Part shown: piece by piece, positions 43,521-55,097 of the stretch
Numbering within the stretch: the first letter of the stretch is position 1
Layout of the letters: each line of letters starts with the position of its first letter
Assembly (NCBI GenBank): GCA_030761205.1
Contig: JAULJL010000048.1
Coordinates: forward strand, 1,984,001-2,048,000
Source of the DNA: Fremontodendron californicum
Lineage: Eukaryota > Streptophyta > Magnoliopsida > Malvales > Malvaceae
Direction: 5' to 3'
DNA: 64,000 nucleotides
Notes under the pieces: model-generated
The model's database searches: none
What the model saw: the letters and a program-made list of their open reading frames with translations, nothing else
What the model was told of the DNA's origin: nothing
Made by a program: the position numbers and the translations under genes

Positions 43521-44279
43521 CTTTCTCTTTTTTTCATTTTTTTTTCTTTCCTTCTTAATAAAAAAAAAAAAATCCAAACTAACCGCCCAATATTTTAATA
43601 TCCATGCTTAATTATCAACTAAACAAAGGATTTAAAATTCTCAAATTTTCACTCTCATGCATTCTAAGGACAGTTTTTATAATAAGTAATAAATACATTC
43701 CATCAAGCTAAATTAATTTGAGAAAATGATCATTCTGTCTTTGTTTTTAGGATTCTCAAATCTTTATCATTTGAAAGGTGGGGTTTTGAAATTAGTTTAA
43801 ATTTCACGCATTGATAGTGTATATTGTTAGTGAATAAGATAACGTCACTTTATTAAAAAAAATTAAAAATAAATACAAATAATTTTATTTTTAATGAAAT
43901 AATATTATCTAATTTAATAATCATGTATAAATTTATGTATCATCAATACATCAAATATAAATTCTTTTGAAATACGTAGAAGAAGAAGTACCAAAAACAG
44001 AGAGGCTTTGGCTTTGGGTTTGGCTTTGGCTTTGAGAGGGTGAGTGCTTTGTGTTTGACAAGCGAGACTCTGTTGAGCACGGTCTGATCATTTTTTAAAC
44101 TTCAGCACGGTTTCAATTTACCTAGTTTAATTGTTTAAAGTAATAATGTTGTAAAATGTCATTACTTAATATGAGCCTCTGATTAATTTCAATGACTGTA
44201 AGTAATTCTATTGTGCATAATAATTTCAAATATATATTTTATATATGTAAGGACACAAAAGGCTTACAACATCTAACTT
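43521..44279. other. Intergenic, nothing recognised
   Basis: AT-rich. A short AAAAACAGAGAGGCTTTGGC pyrimidine/purine stretch near 43995-44040 contains a GGCTTTGG repeat. No gene seen. Confidence 0.3.
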
Positions 44280-44297
44280 CTATGATACATAATTTTT

Positions 44298-44394
44298 TTT
44301 TTTTTGATAATTAGTTAGGGGAGGGGTTGCTTGGGTTTGAACCCAAGATTTCATGCCCCCAAGACTCTTGGCCACTTAGCCAAGAGCTTGTTGG
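44298..44394 (-). mobile_element. tRNA-derived SINE
   Basis: On the minus strand: A-box-like TGGCTAAGTGG, 45 bases later a B-box-like GGTTCAAACCC, a short body, and a terminal A run. It is flanked by the 18-base duplication CTATGATACATAATTTTT (44280-44297 and 44395-44412), as left by LINE-driven insertion. It is only about 97 bp, so it is either short or 5'-truncated little. The tRNA head resembles tRNA-Leu/Ser types, but the fold is incomplete. Confidence 0.8.
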
Positions 44395-44858
44395 CTATGA
44401 TACATAATTTTTACTTCTTAGTTGGCTTGCTTGTTTCTAAAATATAGAAACAAAAACAAAAACAAAAAAAAAAAAAGATTTTTATTTTTTATTTGTGTAG
44501 AAAGGGTTTGTCTTTTGATTGAAATGGTTGAAACTTGAAAACCCTTATTTTTGTTTTATGACCAAAAATAAATTCCAAAAAGAAAAAGAAAAAAAGTGGC
44601 GGTGACATGGCAAAAAGAGATAGGTGGGGGTGGGGTTTGCTTGAAGCGGTGAGGAAAGCTGATATCCACCGTGGATGAGAAAGTCTCAACAATCGGAGGG
44701 TGCAAAACAATCCCTAGACTTGAAGGGAGGAGCATTAAAGAGTTGAAACATTTGACATGAGACTCGGATACACGGAAAGGGATTCAAATCCATTTCACCA
44801 TTGTTATTAGTACTAAAAGGTTATAATTTTTTTGAATCGGATTCAGTGGGATCGAGGA

Positions 44859-46437
44859 ATGGCAGGAGGAGGGGCCTTGTTCAAGTTCCTGAAGCCTGGG
44901 CTGCGTCCACAGCCCGCGGACATCCAAGCCGCCGCCTTGTGGGGCGTCGCTGCTACTACTGGCGCTCTTTGGTTAATCCAGGTTTCTTTCCTTTGAATGA
45001 TTATTTCTGTATTGCTAGTAGATCCATAGAAAAAACTCTTTGATTGGTTATCCAGGGTTTTCCCCTTTAATATTATATATATATATAATTTTGGGATCTG
45101 TCTTTCTTTGCGATCAGTTTATCTTAAAAATTATACCTTGGAACAGATCTTTGCTTCTATTGAAGCTAAATTTTACTGTTGTGATGAAAAGATTGATGCT
45201 AAGGATATGTTATTCCATTTTTTACACATATTGGGGGAGGATGAGAAGCTCTCAAGAACCATTCATCCTTAATAGTATCTTTTCTGAATATAGGATTCAA
45301 AAAATTGATGATAAGTTTTTTTATTAACCATCCAGTTGGGGAAAAACAAGGCTTTTCATTATCATGTTCCCTTCTGTTTTCGCTTACCCATGATTTTTGG
45401 CTATCCTGTCACTTCTTAGTAAGTAAAATTGGACTTTGCTATGGACTCAAAACACCTGCATGAAAGAGCTGTTCTTCAGTATGTTTCAAAATATGGCCTT
45501 TTTTGATTTAATGAATGATAACATCTGGTCAATGATGAGAACATCACCTTGTATGTATGGAGTATTAGAAACTTCTTTCCCCCTTTAACAGTTATGGCGA
45601 AACATAAAAATTGAATATGAGGCTTTGGATTTAGATATGGTTTAGTTTAGGGGGTTAATGATTGAACATAGATTGCTTTAAAGCACTCTTGGAGTACAAA
45701 TTCTCTTCTTTTTTTATCATGTTCTGATTCAGAACGGTTTAATATAATCAACTACTTTTGCCCATTATTGTTTTTGATACATAGCTAATGCTTGAAAACC
45801 ATCATCTATCATATCTTGGTTCCAATGAGATGTTAATCTGTTTCTCTGTTTCTTTAACATGTTTGCATGCACAGCTTCCCCTCTGTAACCTTTGTAAACA
45901 TCTGATTTACAAATACTCAAAGGTTATATATGACTGGCTTATATTTGTGAATGTTTGTTTTATAAAGGTTGTAGGTTGAGCTTGATTTGAACATTCAATC
46001 AATTAAGTGAAAGTCATTGGGATGCGACATGACCATCTTTTCTTTTCTGAACTGCTTTTGGTTGATTAATTAAGTGTATTCTTATTTGTGGGCAAAATTT
46101 TGAATATTAGTATGTCTTTCAGTCTTTCCATGATTGGTTTTCCCTATTGTGAATTGCCTCGTTATTTTATTTTTTATCTCCTCTTCTTTTTGAGATGCTA
46201 TAGATTTAGTTATGAAATCTTATGTTCTTATTTTTCACTTTTAAGAATTTTGTGAGGGGGAGAACTTGGTATGTATGCAGAGTCGTGCCTGTCAGTCAAG
46301 CTGTCAATGTCATTAGAGATTATAGTTATTTATGAGTTTGTGAATAATTAGCTAATGTTTGAAAAAATTTCTTTTTTCTTTGCCAGCCATTTGATTGGTT
46401 GAAGAGGACCTTTTTCGAGAAACCAGTCTCTGAGTAG
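44859..46437 (+). CDS. QCR10: QCR10-like subunit of cytochrome bc1 complex (complex III)
   Basis: A 57-residue protein of the mitochondrial inner membrane; small single-span subunits like this stabilise complex III around the Rieske protein. Two exons: 44859-44981 (41 codons, donor CAG|GTTT) and 46387-46437 (acceptor TTTGCCAG, 16 codons plus TAG), joined in phase 0 across a 1.4-kb intron. The sequence starts MAGGGALFKFLKPGLRPQPA, then a single hydrophobic span IQAAALWGVAATTGALWLI and a basic tail with PFDWLKRTFFEKP, matching the plant QCR10-like family as I remember it. No cleavable presequence, as usual for this subunit. The reading is intact. Assignment rests on recollection of the family. 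Confidence 0.75.
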
Positions 46438-47374
46438 AAGTGAATGGGACTTCAGAATCTTTCAACTCATTGTGGTTTTGTCTATCAGGTTGCTGATGAG
46501 GGAATCATGGACGGAGTGAAATTTGAATAATAATAATAATGTAGTGTACTTTTGTGGTTTATTGTTACGAGAATGAGGCCTCTTTTCTTTGGCATTAATT
46601 CCTGGGAAGTTTTGGACCCTTAAACTTCAGTTTGAACTGTTGCCTCATTTTTACTTGAGCTTCTGAATTCATGCATTCATAAAGTTGTTGGTTGAGATGT
46701 ATATCAAAAGGGAATGAATTCCCAGCCATTGATCGAAATTCAGACACTTATTTTAGCAACTCATGATGTTTTGATGTTTTAATGGAGTAATTTTTTTGGG
46801 TCAAGTAGTTAGTTAGAATTCATGCTCTCTATGTAGTAACCAAAAATTAACAAAACAGATATTTTGCATGGAAATAGCAAGTTGGATGAATCATGAATGT
46901 GACAGAAGCTTTATTTTCTTGAATGGCTGCACCTACTACTACTAGCCAGTAGCCAGTGTGGGTTAGTGCCACATTTTTCCAGAATTTTAGTTCGAAAACT
47001 TTTTATCCAAAAGATCTATCTATCGGTTGCTGTAAATACTGCATGTGGTTCCTGAGCAAAGTACTTCCTGTGAATCTAAAGGGGATTGATTTTCCATAGA
47101 ATTTCCAGAGCAAATAATCTCATCCCACAAGGCAGTGCACGATCATTTTAATTGATTCTTAGTGGACAATATAGTTGCGAGCTAATTGGTGTCATATATA
47201 AAGAGAACAAGATTCAATAAGAAGAGGAAAACCTGCCAGAAAAAAGAAAAAGTAAAAAGAAATCCTATCGTTTTGGCAAAGATTGTTTCTGACTTTAAAG
47301 AAAAAGAAGAAAAGAAATGCAGGAAAAACAATTGGCATAATAAATCATTAAAATTGCATGACAAAAATCAAAGA
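46438..47374. other. 3' region of QCR10-like gene and spacer
   Basis: Likely 3' UTR with AATAATAATAATAATG at 46527-46542, then spacer toward the convergent minus-strand gene. Nothing else recognised. Confidence 0.35.
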
Positions 47375-47830
47375 TTATTGTTGAGACTGAGTAGGTTTGC
47401 TGCGTGACTTGAGAGCCTGGAAAACTCTGGAACTCTTATCAAAGATCTGGGCTCTTCTGTTGTAATCAATAGGATCTCTCCCTTGGTCTTCCCCCATGAT
47501 TGCTTCTGTTTCCAAGCACTCTAACAGCTCCACCATTCCCTTTTTTTCCTTGCACTTTTCTCTCACCCACTCTTCTTCTTCTTCTTCAGGTTTCATCTCA
47601 GCCAATAATCCTGAATCCGAAGCCACACACCCAACTGCTAGTACATCACCCAACCGATGCTTTAAACTTAAACCATGACTTCGCAAACCTCCATAAGCTG
47701 ATGGCATTCTCAACTGACAGCAATGACTAATTTGACATGATTTTGCAAACTGTTTGATGATCTTGTTAATGGGTAGAGATGAACCAAAACTCTGTGTTCT
47801 TGTGTGACAAATTTGAGAGGCTTTCTCCAT
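47375..47830 (-). CDS. Conserved plant protein of unknown function, 151 residues
   Basis: Single exon. I start at ATG 47830 (MEKASQICHTRTQS); the frame is open a little upstream but without another ATG. The first half has a HGLSLKHRLGDVLAVGCVAS core. The middle is strongly acidic (KPEEEEEEWVREKCKEKKG), followed by a predicted helix VELLECLETEAIMGED and a C-terminal block YNRRAQIFDKSSRVFQALK, which I recognise from small plant proteins of unknown function. No signal peptide or membrane span. A TATA box sits about 105 bases upstream. I do not know its role. Confidence 0.75.
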   Translation of the reverse strand: MEKASQICHTRTQSFGSSLPINKIIKQFAKSCQISHCCQLRMPSAYGGLRSHGLSLKHRLGDVLAVGCVASDSGLLAEMKPEEEEEEWVREKCKEKKGMVELLECLETEAIMGEDQGRDPIDYNRRAQIFDKSSRVFQALKSRSKPTQSQQ

Positions 47831-47934
47831 GTTGTTAACCCCCAAAACTAAAGCTAAAGGAGTAGTTTGTTCTGAAGTCTGAACTTGATGTATGGTTCTA
47901 ATAAGCTTGTCTGTTTTGAGGCCTAGGGTGTGGC

Positions 47935-47943
47935 TTTATATAG
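47935..47943 (-). promoter_or_regulatory. TATA box of the 151-residue gene
   Basis: CTATATAAAG on the minus strand, about 105 bases before the ATG. G-box-like CACGTG at 48032-48037 (ACCACGTGTC) lies further upstream and may confer light, ABA or stress response. Confidence 0.65.
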
Positions 47944-48247
47944 AGTTTGGGAGCTGAAATATCGGCGATCCCTCCCACCGCTCCACGTATCAGAACTTGG
48001 TTCAATTCACACGAAACATGCATAGGAACCACGTGTCTAGTCGTGGCTAGAGAGTTCTAGATATAAATAGGTCCTAAATTCCTCGCATAAAGGCACGCGA
48101 TTCAAAGACCAAAGTTCACGTCTTTGTCAGTACTCAATAGGTCTTGTCCATTTTACTGCTTTACGTGCAAATTGTACAAGGCAAGACGTAACACGTTTAT
48201 CTTCTCAAGAGAAAGAGGTTGTTTTTTTGGAAGTTTACACTGAAGAT

Positions 48248-48713
48248 TGTTAAACCTTAAACCCAATAAGTCTTCCGGGTCTTCAAACCTAACGGGCCTC
48301 AGCCCAACAAATTCTGGACTCAACTAGCTAAAAGTCATAAGAAAGAGCTCGTCATGGTTTAAGCAAGCAAGGGCTCGTCTAACTAGAAATTGTCAAGCGA
48401 ATCTTACCACCTATCACCTTCAGAAGAGCTTGCCAACCCATCATCTCGAAGAGCTACGTGGCCTTCCCGACAATCACCTTGTCTATCACATCGCCGCTTA
48501 TCACAGCATAATCCACGTGGGATCTCGACCCACTTATCTTTGACTAAGCTATAGCACGTGGCATATGGCGACCCGTCAACAAAACTATAAATATGCCTTC
48601 TAAGACCAGCTAAAGGACTCTAGACACCTTCAACCCAAGAATCATCGTTGCTCTGCCTCCCTCCTCTCCTTCCTTTTCTTAAGATTACCCAACATCGAAA
48701 ATCACCATCAACA
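48248..48713 (+). repeat. Candidate 5' LTR of the Tat-type element
   Basis: TG start, CA end, TATA-like ACTATAAATATG near 48583, and immediately followed by TTGGCCCATCTGTGGGAACG, a decayed form of the primer site seen in Tat elements (TTGGCGCCGTCTGTGGGAA type). The left edge is uncertain because the partner LTR is outside the window. Confidence 0.55.
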
Positions 48714-48714
48714 A

Positions 48715-50840
48715 TTGGCCCATCTGTGGGAACGAAGGTCATGTCTTTACCACTTTCATCCCAGCAGAACAACTTCCCCAGAAGCTTCAGGCGCTGGTCT
48801 GCCTGGCACTAGCCCCCAGTTACCTTCAACAGTAGCAAGCTATGGATTCTCTTCCCCAGGGATATCCCCCCACTTACCAGAACTGAATTATTACCAAAAC
48901 TACTCCTTCCCTACCCCATGGCACTACCAGCCTTACCCTCTCATAATTATTACCAAAACCTACTGGCAGCTAACTCCCCAATACTATCCACCATCCCAGA
49001 CTTGGTCTATGAAACTGACTCGAACACTCAGTGAGGCCCTCGCCCACTCTTGGGCATGAGAGCCTCTGCCAGTTGCCCTATCGACCCTCAGGTCGAGACT
49101 GAAAAACGTACTAGCGTCACCTTTACACCCAATGTTGACCCAACGCAAGATAGCTAGGAATTACCAGCCCCCTAACCAGAATTCACATTCACCGTCTCCG
49201 GCTATCCAACAACAGTAGCCGATCCACATTTAGGATCATCCAACATTCCCCTCTTTACACACCTTTACCATATTTAGACACAATGCAACAAGTATTGATG
49301 AACCAAGTGTAGACGCTCTAGGCACAATTGACAGAGCAACAAAGGACTATACTCCAAGCCACCCAGCGAATTAACGACCTACAGAAAAATCAATACCGAG
49401 ACCAGCAGGAAGAAGTAGCAGCTCATCCTCGCGTGGTAGTCTCCAGGAGAAACGTGATGGAACGCGAGGAAATGATCAGGACGAATCTCCCGAGAGGCAA
49501 GCTCCAATACAGGAAAGCAGGCGACCACAAAACAGGAGGGTCCGAACGAATATCACCGCGAAGGCTAGCGCAAATGTCCAGGCCCAAATGGCGGCTTTGC
49601 GCAAAGAGGTACATGGAATGATGAAGGACAGAAGGGAAGAAATAGAATGGATGAGAGACAACAGCAGCCCTTTAATGGTGCAGATTCGAAAGAAGCAGGT
49701 GCCCACATCTGTGAAATTGCCGAAAAAGACTTACGATAGCATCAATGACCCTGTCGACCACCCTATTCAGTACAAGAATTATATAGATTTGCTTGGAGCA
49801 AGCGACGCCCTCAAATGCCTAGTGTTCCCCACAACATTATGAGCGCACGCCAGGACTTGGTACCACTCGTTGCCAGCAAACTCCATCGACAACTTTGAGA
49901 AATTGGACAGGATGTTTATCGCCCACTTACTCGCCAACAAAGCAACCTTCAAAACCCCCGCCAGCCTACTAGCAGTCAAATAGAGAGAGCAAATCTCTGA
50001 GAGAATACATTCGGCGGTTCAATGCTGCTACAATGGAGATCAAGGATTTATATGATGACTGGGCCATCCAGGCGTTCATCTCCGGTGTCCACCATAAGCA
50101 CCTGCGATACGCCTTGACAGATGCAAAGCCTGAAAAGCTGTATAACCTCTATGAGAAGGCCCAGAGGTACGCTGAAACTGAATAGATGAAGATAGCTAAA
50201 AGAAACGCTGAATAGAAAAATCAGTCCCAAAGCCAAGAGAGATTTCAGGGGAATAGAGAAGGACAGAAGGATAACAGAACTCAGTCCAGATTTGATTCGC
50301 GTCGTAGAAGGTTAAGGTCGCCAGACAGAGTCTTCCAAAATCAACAAGCTCGCCCTAGTCAGGGTTATGGTAGAAGAGCAGAAAAGGCCCCCTACTCTAA
50401 ATTTGAAGAATATACCCCCCTCAACGTCTCCAAGACTTACATTCTGAACGCTGTATCTCATAAAGGTATTTTGGGTACACCCTACCCAATGAGGGATAAC
50501 CCGGCTCGCTTGAATTCCAAAGAGAGATGTCAATACCATAATGATGTGGGACACAGTATAAAAGACTGTCGATCCTTGAAGGATGCCATTGAGAGTGCCA
50601 TCAGGAAATGGCAGATCAAGCAATTTGTCAAGAAAGTAGGCGTCTAGTAGAGGCAGACATCGACAGGGAATCAGAAGAACAATAAAGCAGAAGAGAAAAA
50701 GCTCGTTCAAGGGACCATAAACATGATAATATGTGGGACTGAGGAGTGCACGAGTAACAGCTCCAAGAGAAAGGCATATCTTAGAAGTATATTGGTAGTT
50801 GATGTCGCCCACAAGAAGGTAAGACACAGTGAAGACTAGC
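48715..50840 (+). pseudogene. Gag of the Tat-type element, decayed
   Basis: Fragments in changing frames: a long coiled Gln-rich part (MTEQQRTILQATQRINDLQK, near 49330), a capsid core with YDSINDPVDHPIQYKNYIDLL (near 49730) and ARTWYHSLPANSIDNF (near 49850), and a zinc-knuckle-like CQYHNDVGHSIKDC (near 50530). Stops interrupt several times (for example after PTTL at 49840 and after LLAVK at 49981). Consistent with the capsid of Tat elements, no longer translatable. Confidence 0.75.
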
Positions 50841-50859
50841 TAGTAGATAAGGATATCAA

Positions 50860-51439
50860 TATCCTTGAGGACAATGGGAATGATTCGATAGTTGTGTTCG
50901 CCACCATTGCGAATTTCAAGATTAAAAGGGTCCTCGTTGATAGTGGCAATGCAGTTGAGGTCCTCTAGTTGGAAGCCTTCAAGAAAATGGGCTTCCCTGA
51001 CTTAGATTTGAAGTCGACGAGCCTCATATTTGGCTACGCCAATCAGTCAATCAACGTCAAGGGTTCTATCTCATTTCCAGTAACCATTGGGGATGGCGAC
51101 CACGTTTTTACAGTATTGACAGATTTCCTGGTCGTTGACCAATCTTTCGCGTACAATGCTATCTTGGGGCGACCTCTGATGAGAAATACTAAAATGGTCG
51201 CGGTAGTCTACTGTTTAACAGTAAAATTCTTGACTCTGATGAAGATTAGGTACATGAAGACGGATCAACAGACAGCACGACAATGTTACATACTCTCTAT
51301 ACAGCTAGCTAGGGAAAACCAGGGAAAATTACAGTCACATACTGAAGTAAACGTCGAGAATACAGAGCCTGAGGGGCAAATGACAGAATCCGAGGGAATG
51401 GAAGTAGAGACTGGGGGAAATTGGGGGAAACATAGGTGA
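50860..51439 (+). pseudogene. Aspartic protease region of the Tat-type element
   Basis: The catalytic motif LVDSGNAVEVL (near 50935) replaces the usual DSG(S/A)SAD-like motif and is followed by a TAG stop. A clean stretch then runs from EAFKKMGFPDLDLKSTSLIF to AILGRPLMRNT (51180), the typical protease end. The following part is acidic linker. Non-functional through stops. Confidence 0.7.
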
Positions 51440-51689
51440 ACTTTATTGATAAAAGCATCCTTAGAAAGCCTGGACACCAGAGCAGAAACCAGCTAGTATA
51501 AAACGGAACCGGCAGAACAGACAGTGGCGATCCCTCTATACGAAGAATACCCAGAGAAAGTAACCCGGGTCGGGTCGTCCCTAAGTAACCAAGAAAAGCA
51601 ACTGTTGGTACAAATATTATAGGCTAATGCAGACGTCTTCGCATGTCGGCAGCTGACATGCCAGGGATAGACATGGATACTATTACCAT

Positions 51690-51944
51690 TCCCTAGGGTT
51701 GATCCTAACACCAAGCCAATCAAACAGAAGAAAAAAAATTTATCCCTGAGCAAATACAAGCAGTAAGGGAGGAGATCGAGAAGCTCCTCGCCGTTGGGTT
51801 TATCAGGAATGTCAAGTATCCAGAATGGTTGGCCGATGTGGTAATCATAAAAAAAGCTAGTGGGAAGTGGCGTATGTGTGTGGATTTCACCAATCTAAAT
51901 AAAGCTTACCCAAAGGATAGTTTCCCTCAACCCTCCATGGATAG
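51690..51944 (+). pseudogene. Reverse transcriptase, N-terminal part (split by element 2)
   Basis: Shows KASGKWRMCVDFTNLNKAYP and ends in the middle of the PSMD(R) motif, where element 2 entered after GATAG. The remaining half resumes at 61354. Confidence 0.85.
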
Positions 51945-54010
51945 TGATAACTCGTATAATTATATAGTTTTTAGTTATGTTTTATTATTGTTTTGTGTCA
52001 AATACGAGTTATTATTGTTTAGTCTAATTGTGTTTATGATCTTTTATATTTTTATGTAATTTGGTGTTTTTCACAAGTTTCTTTGAGTGATTTCAGATTA
52101 CTAGAATTAAGGGCAAATCCAGTTCAGTTCTAGTTCCGACACCTTTTGCCATATCAGCTATATCTGGAGTTTCACTGAAGCAATAAGGCTGAAATTTGTA
52201 GCCGTGCAAAGCTAAGAGGCATATCTATCTTTTTCATGTTTTACACTTCTTGAAACGGAGTCGTTTTCCCTAGCGAAATCGACCATCAAGTTGGCTGATG
52301 TGCAATGACGTCTGTGCTGACCTGTTTTCGTATTTTGCCCATATCTGCTTATCCACATCAGCAAATGAGCTGATTCCAATGGCTATAGATCCGTAACTGA
52401 TAGGGGAACCTTTGTCTAGAAGACCATATGATCAGATCAGGCCTCTAATATTGACGAAATCGACCATCAAGTTGGCTGATGTGCAATGACGTCTGTGCTG
52501 ACCTGTTTTCGTATTGTGCCCATATTTGCTTATCCACATCAGCAAATGAGCTGATTCCAACGGCTATGGATCCGTAACTGATAGGGGAACCTTTTCTAGA
52601 AGACCATGTGATCAGATCAGGCCTCCAACATTGACGAAATTGACCATCAAGTTGGCTGATCAAAATTGTCATACAATATGACGAAAATTGTTAGAAAAAT
52701 TCACCCACCTATTATACCTACCTTTGAAATTTGTAAAGCTTGTCTCTTGTCATTTAGCCCTCCAAAATGTGTATAAATAGAGGGCCTTGGATGATTGTAG
52801 AGGATCATATTGTACATAGGTAGGATATTAGCCATTGTAATAAAATTCTCTAAGTTTTCTTCTTCTTTCTTTTCTCTAGTTTTCTTTTTCTTTAGAAAGA
52901 GCAAGAGGTTGGATAATTAATATTCTTCTTCTTCTTCTTCTTTCTTTCTTTTATTTTCTTCTTAGATTCTATTTAATTTTATGTTTATAATGCCTATGCT
53001 AGGCTAAACTTCTATTTGGTTAAGGGTGATTTCAAAGCCCTAGACATGTTTTGTGATTGATTTTCAGATTCTATCTATCATTAATTTTCTATCAAAGTTG
53101 CTTATGTTCTTCTACAAGAATTGTTCATGATGTTGTCTTGATTTATTTAGGTGTACAACTAGATAGATCTTGATAATTATCTATTGCTAGTTTAGGAGTC
53201 TTGATCCGTGTAATTGTCTTGATTTCCTATTCATAAGTGGCAATTTGTGATTAATGATTATGGTCAAGTTTTCAATAATTGCAAAGTGGAACATAACCTA
53301 AGTTGAACAATCCGAGCTTATGTGTTTGTTGCTTAGATCAACCTATCTTTCTCATCATAAAGCTGCCATTAAATTGAATTTAGAGAGCTTATTCTAGGTT
53401 GTTTAATGGTTAGAGATTAAATAGAGAGCTTGTTCTATTTAACGACAAACTAAGGAAAGATTGGGGTAACAGAGCTTGTTGTTATCTACGGTTGTTAACT
53501 TTGATAGTTGGTTGATATTGATAGATCTGAAATTGATTCTTAATGATGTCTAGTGGTGGAGAATGAAACCTTAACCATATTTTTCATATTTGATTCTTCT
53601 TACTTACTTGTTTTCTTACTTTTCTAGTTTGCTTATTTTTAAAAGTATATTTATTTTTATTGGCTGGTTATACCGCCTAATTTGTATATTAACTTTGTTT
53701 TACTTTTATTGGCTGGTTATACCGCCTAATTTAGTATATATATTTTTATTGGCTGGTTATACCGCCTAATTTAGTATATATATTTTTATTGGCTGGTTAT
53801 ACCGCCTTGCATCTTCTTCTTATTATTTACTTTAGTTTAAATCTGGCTTCAAAAACCCCTTTTCTTTTATTGTTCTTGAATTTAAGTTTTAAACTATTAA
53901 CTTATAAACTAAAACCCAATCCCTGAGGACTCGACCCTTGCTAACTACTATACTTACAATTTATCTTTTTAGTGCAAGGTTAAATAAGATACACTCTTTT
54001 GGGTGCATCA
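51945..54010 (+). repeat. 5' LTR of element 2
   Basis: 2066 bp. It contains two tandem ~181-bp units (52275, 52456, with a third boundary at 52636), where the element 1 LTR has one, the TATA box TATAAATA at 52772-52779, CTTCTTCTTC runs near 52922, and four copies of the GGCTGGTTATACCGCC minisatellite at 53646-53807. Confidence 0.92.
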
Positions 54011-54016
54011 AGTTTT

Positions 54017-54033
54017 TGGCGCCGTTGCCGGGG
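54017..54033 (+). promoter_or_regulatory. Primer-binding site, tRNA-Asp (element 2)
   Basis: TGGCGCCGTTGCCGGGG, six bases after the LTR, identical to that of element 1. Confidence 0.88.
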
Positions 54034-54158
54034 ATTGTTTTCTTTAGTTTATTTGTTACTTGGTTTATTCTTATTTTCAGTTCTAATGAGTTTTATTTTC
54101 TTGTACATACGGGTTTTTCTTATCAAATTTTGAAAAAAAAAATATAAAAAAAAAAACG

Positions 54159-55097
54159 ATGGAATTGAGCAATCTAACTCTTGAAGAGTTGGTGGCATAC
54201 ATGAACATGGAAAATCAACAAGCCAATCTCACCTACCCAGTTCAACAATTGGCCATGGGAGGATGTCAAAGCCATCAAGTGTTCCAAGACCAACAGTATG
54301 ATCATTACTCAAACACTTACCATGAGGGATGGTGGGATCATACTAATTATGGCTACTCGAAAAATTACCAAGAAGTAGATCCTTATGCCAATTACACTCA
54401 TCCATCTAGCTTCAATCAATCATGGTCCCAAGAACCAGATCTTTTTCAACCACCACATATGACTCAAAACTCAGGTACTTCTTTAGAAGATATTGTCTAT
54501 TCTCTTGTTACTGATACTTTGCAATTTCAACAGGAAACAAGGGCAAGCATCCAGAGTTTGGAAAAGCAAATGAGCCAATTGGCTAGTAGTATGGTGGGAT
54601 GGGTAGCACAAAGATCTGAAGAACTCCCAGCCCAAACGATGGTTAACCCAAAGGAGAATGCTACTATTGTGACCTTGAAGAATGAGGAACAAGATGAGGA
54701 TGAAACAAAATTAGAGAAGGATTCTATTCTTGAGGATAATGAAGCCAAAGATCCAAATAAGAGTATTTCGGCACCTGAGGTAACGTTTAAGGTTTCACTT
54801 TTTACTAATGTTTCTTCTCCACCTTTTCCTAGTAGATTTGCAAAGTTCAAGGAGGAAGAACATGAACAACACATGCCAGAAACCTTAAACAACTTGTTTG
54901 TGGAGGTCATTCAACAAGTATCAAAATATGCTCCATTCCTCGATGACATATGCACCACAAAGGATGATGGAATAATACTTGTAATGGAGAATGCATCCAC
55001 TGTTGTGCAAAGAAAGCTTCCTCTCAAACGCATAAATTTGGGAAATTTCATGTATGAGCCTGACAAGCCTAAAATGCCAAGAAGGGGAATTGGCTAG
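54159..55097 (+). CDS. Gag-like fragment of element 2
   Basis: 312 residues. The start (MELSNLTLEELVAYMNMENQ) is followed by a Tyr/Gln/His-rich stretch to residue about 105. A coiled-coil segment QQETRASIQSLEKQMSQLAS comes next, then PAQTMVNPKENATI and an acidic linker, and finally VIQQVSKYAPFLDDICTTK with a KRINLGNFMYEP end. This order matches the region between the capsid and protease in Athila-type Gag, but the capsid core is missing and no protease follows. The frame ends at TAG 55095-55097. It is open across its length, so it may be translated. It differs in sequence from the corresponding region of element 1, so element 2 seems chimeric. Confidence 0.75.
   Translation: MELSNLTLEELVAYMNMENQQANLTYPVQQLAMGGCQSHQVFQDQQYDHYSNTYHEGWWDHTNYGYSKNYQEVDPYANYTHPSSFNQSWSQEPDLFQPPHMTQNSGTSLEDIVYSLVTDTLQFQQETRASIQSLEKQMSQLASSMVGWVAQRSEELPAQTMVNPKENATIVTLKNEEQDEDETKLEKDSILEDNEAKDPNKSISAPEVTFKVSLFTNVSSPPFPSRFAKFKEEEHEQHMPETLNNLFVEVIQQVSKYAPFLDDICTTKDDGIILVMENASTVVQRKLPLKRINLGNFMYEPDKPKMPRRGIG

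Noticed and set aside
41836..43537. Phe/Ile/Tyr-rich minus-strand frames
   Set aside because: Translations of AT-rich and TATATA simple sequence.
44298..44394. Possible tRNA gene (A- and B-box present)
   Set aside because: No complete cloverleaf, A tail and an 18-bp flanking duplication: a SINE.
47186..47730. Plus-strand frames opposite the 151-residue gene
   Set aside because: They are antisense shadows of a gene with a better start, TATA box and conserved C-terminal block.
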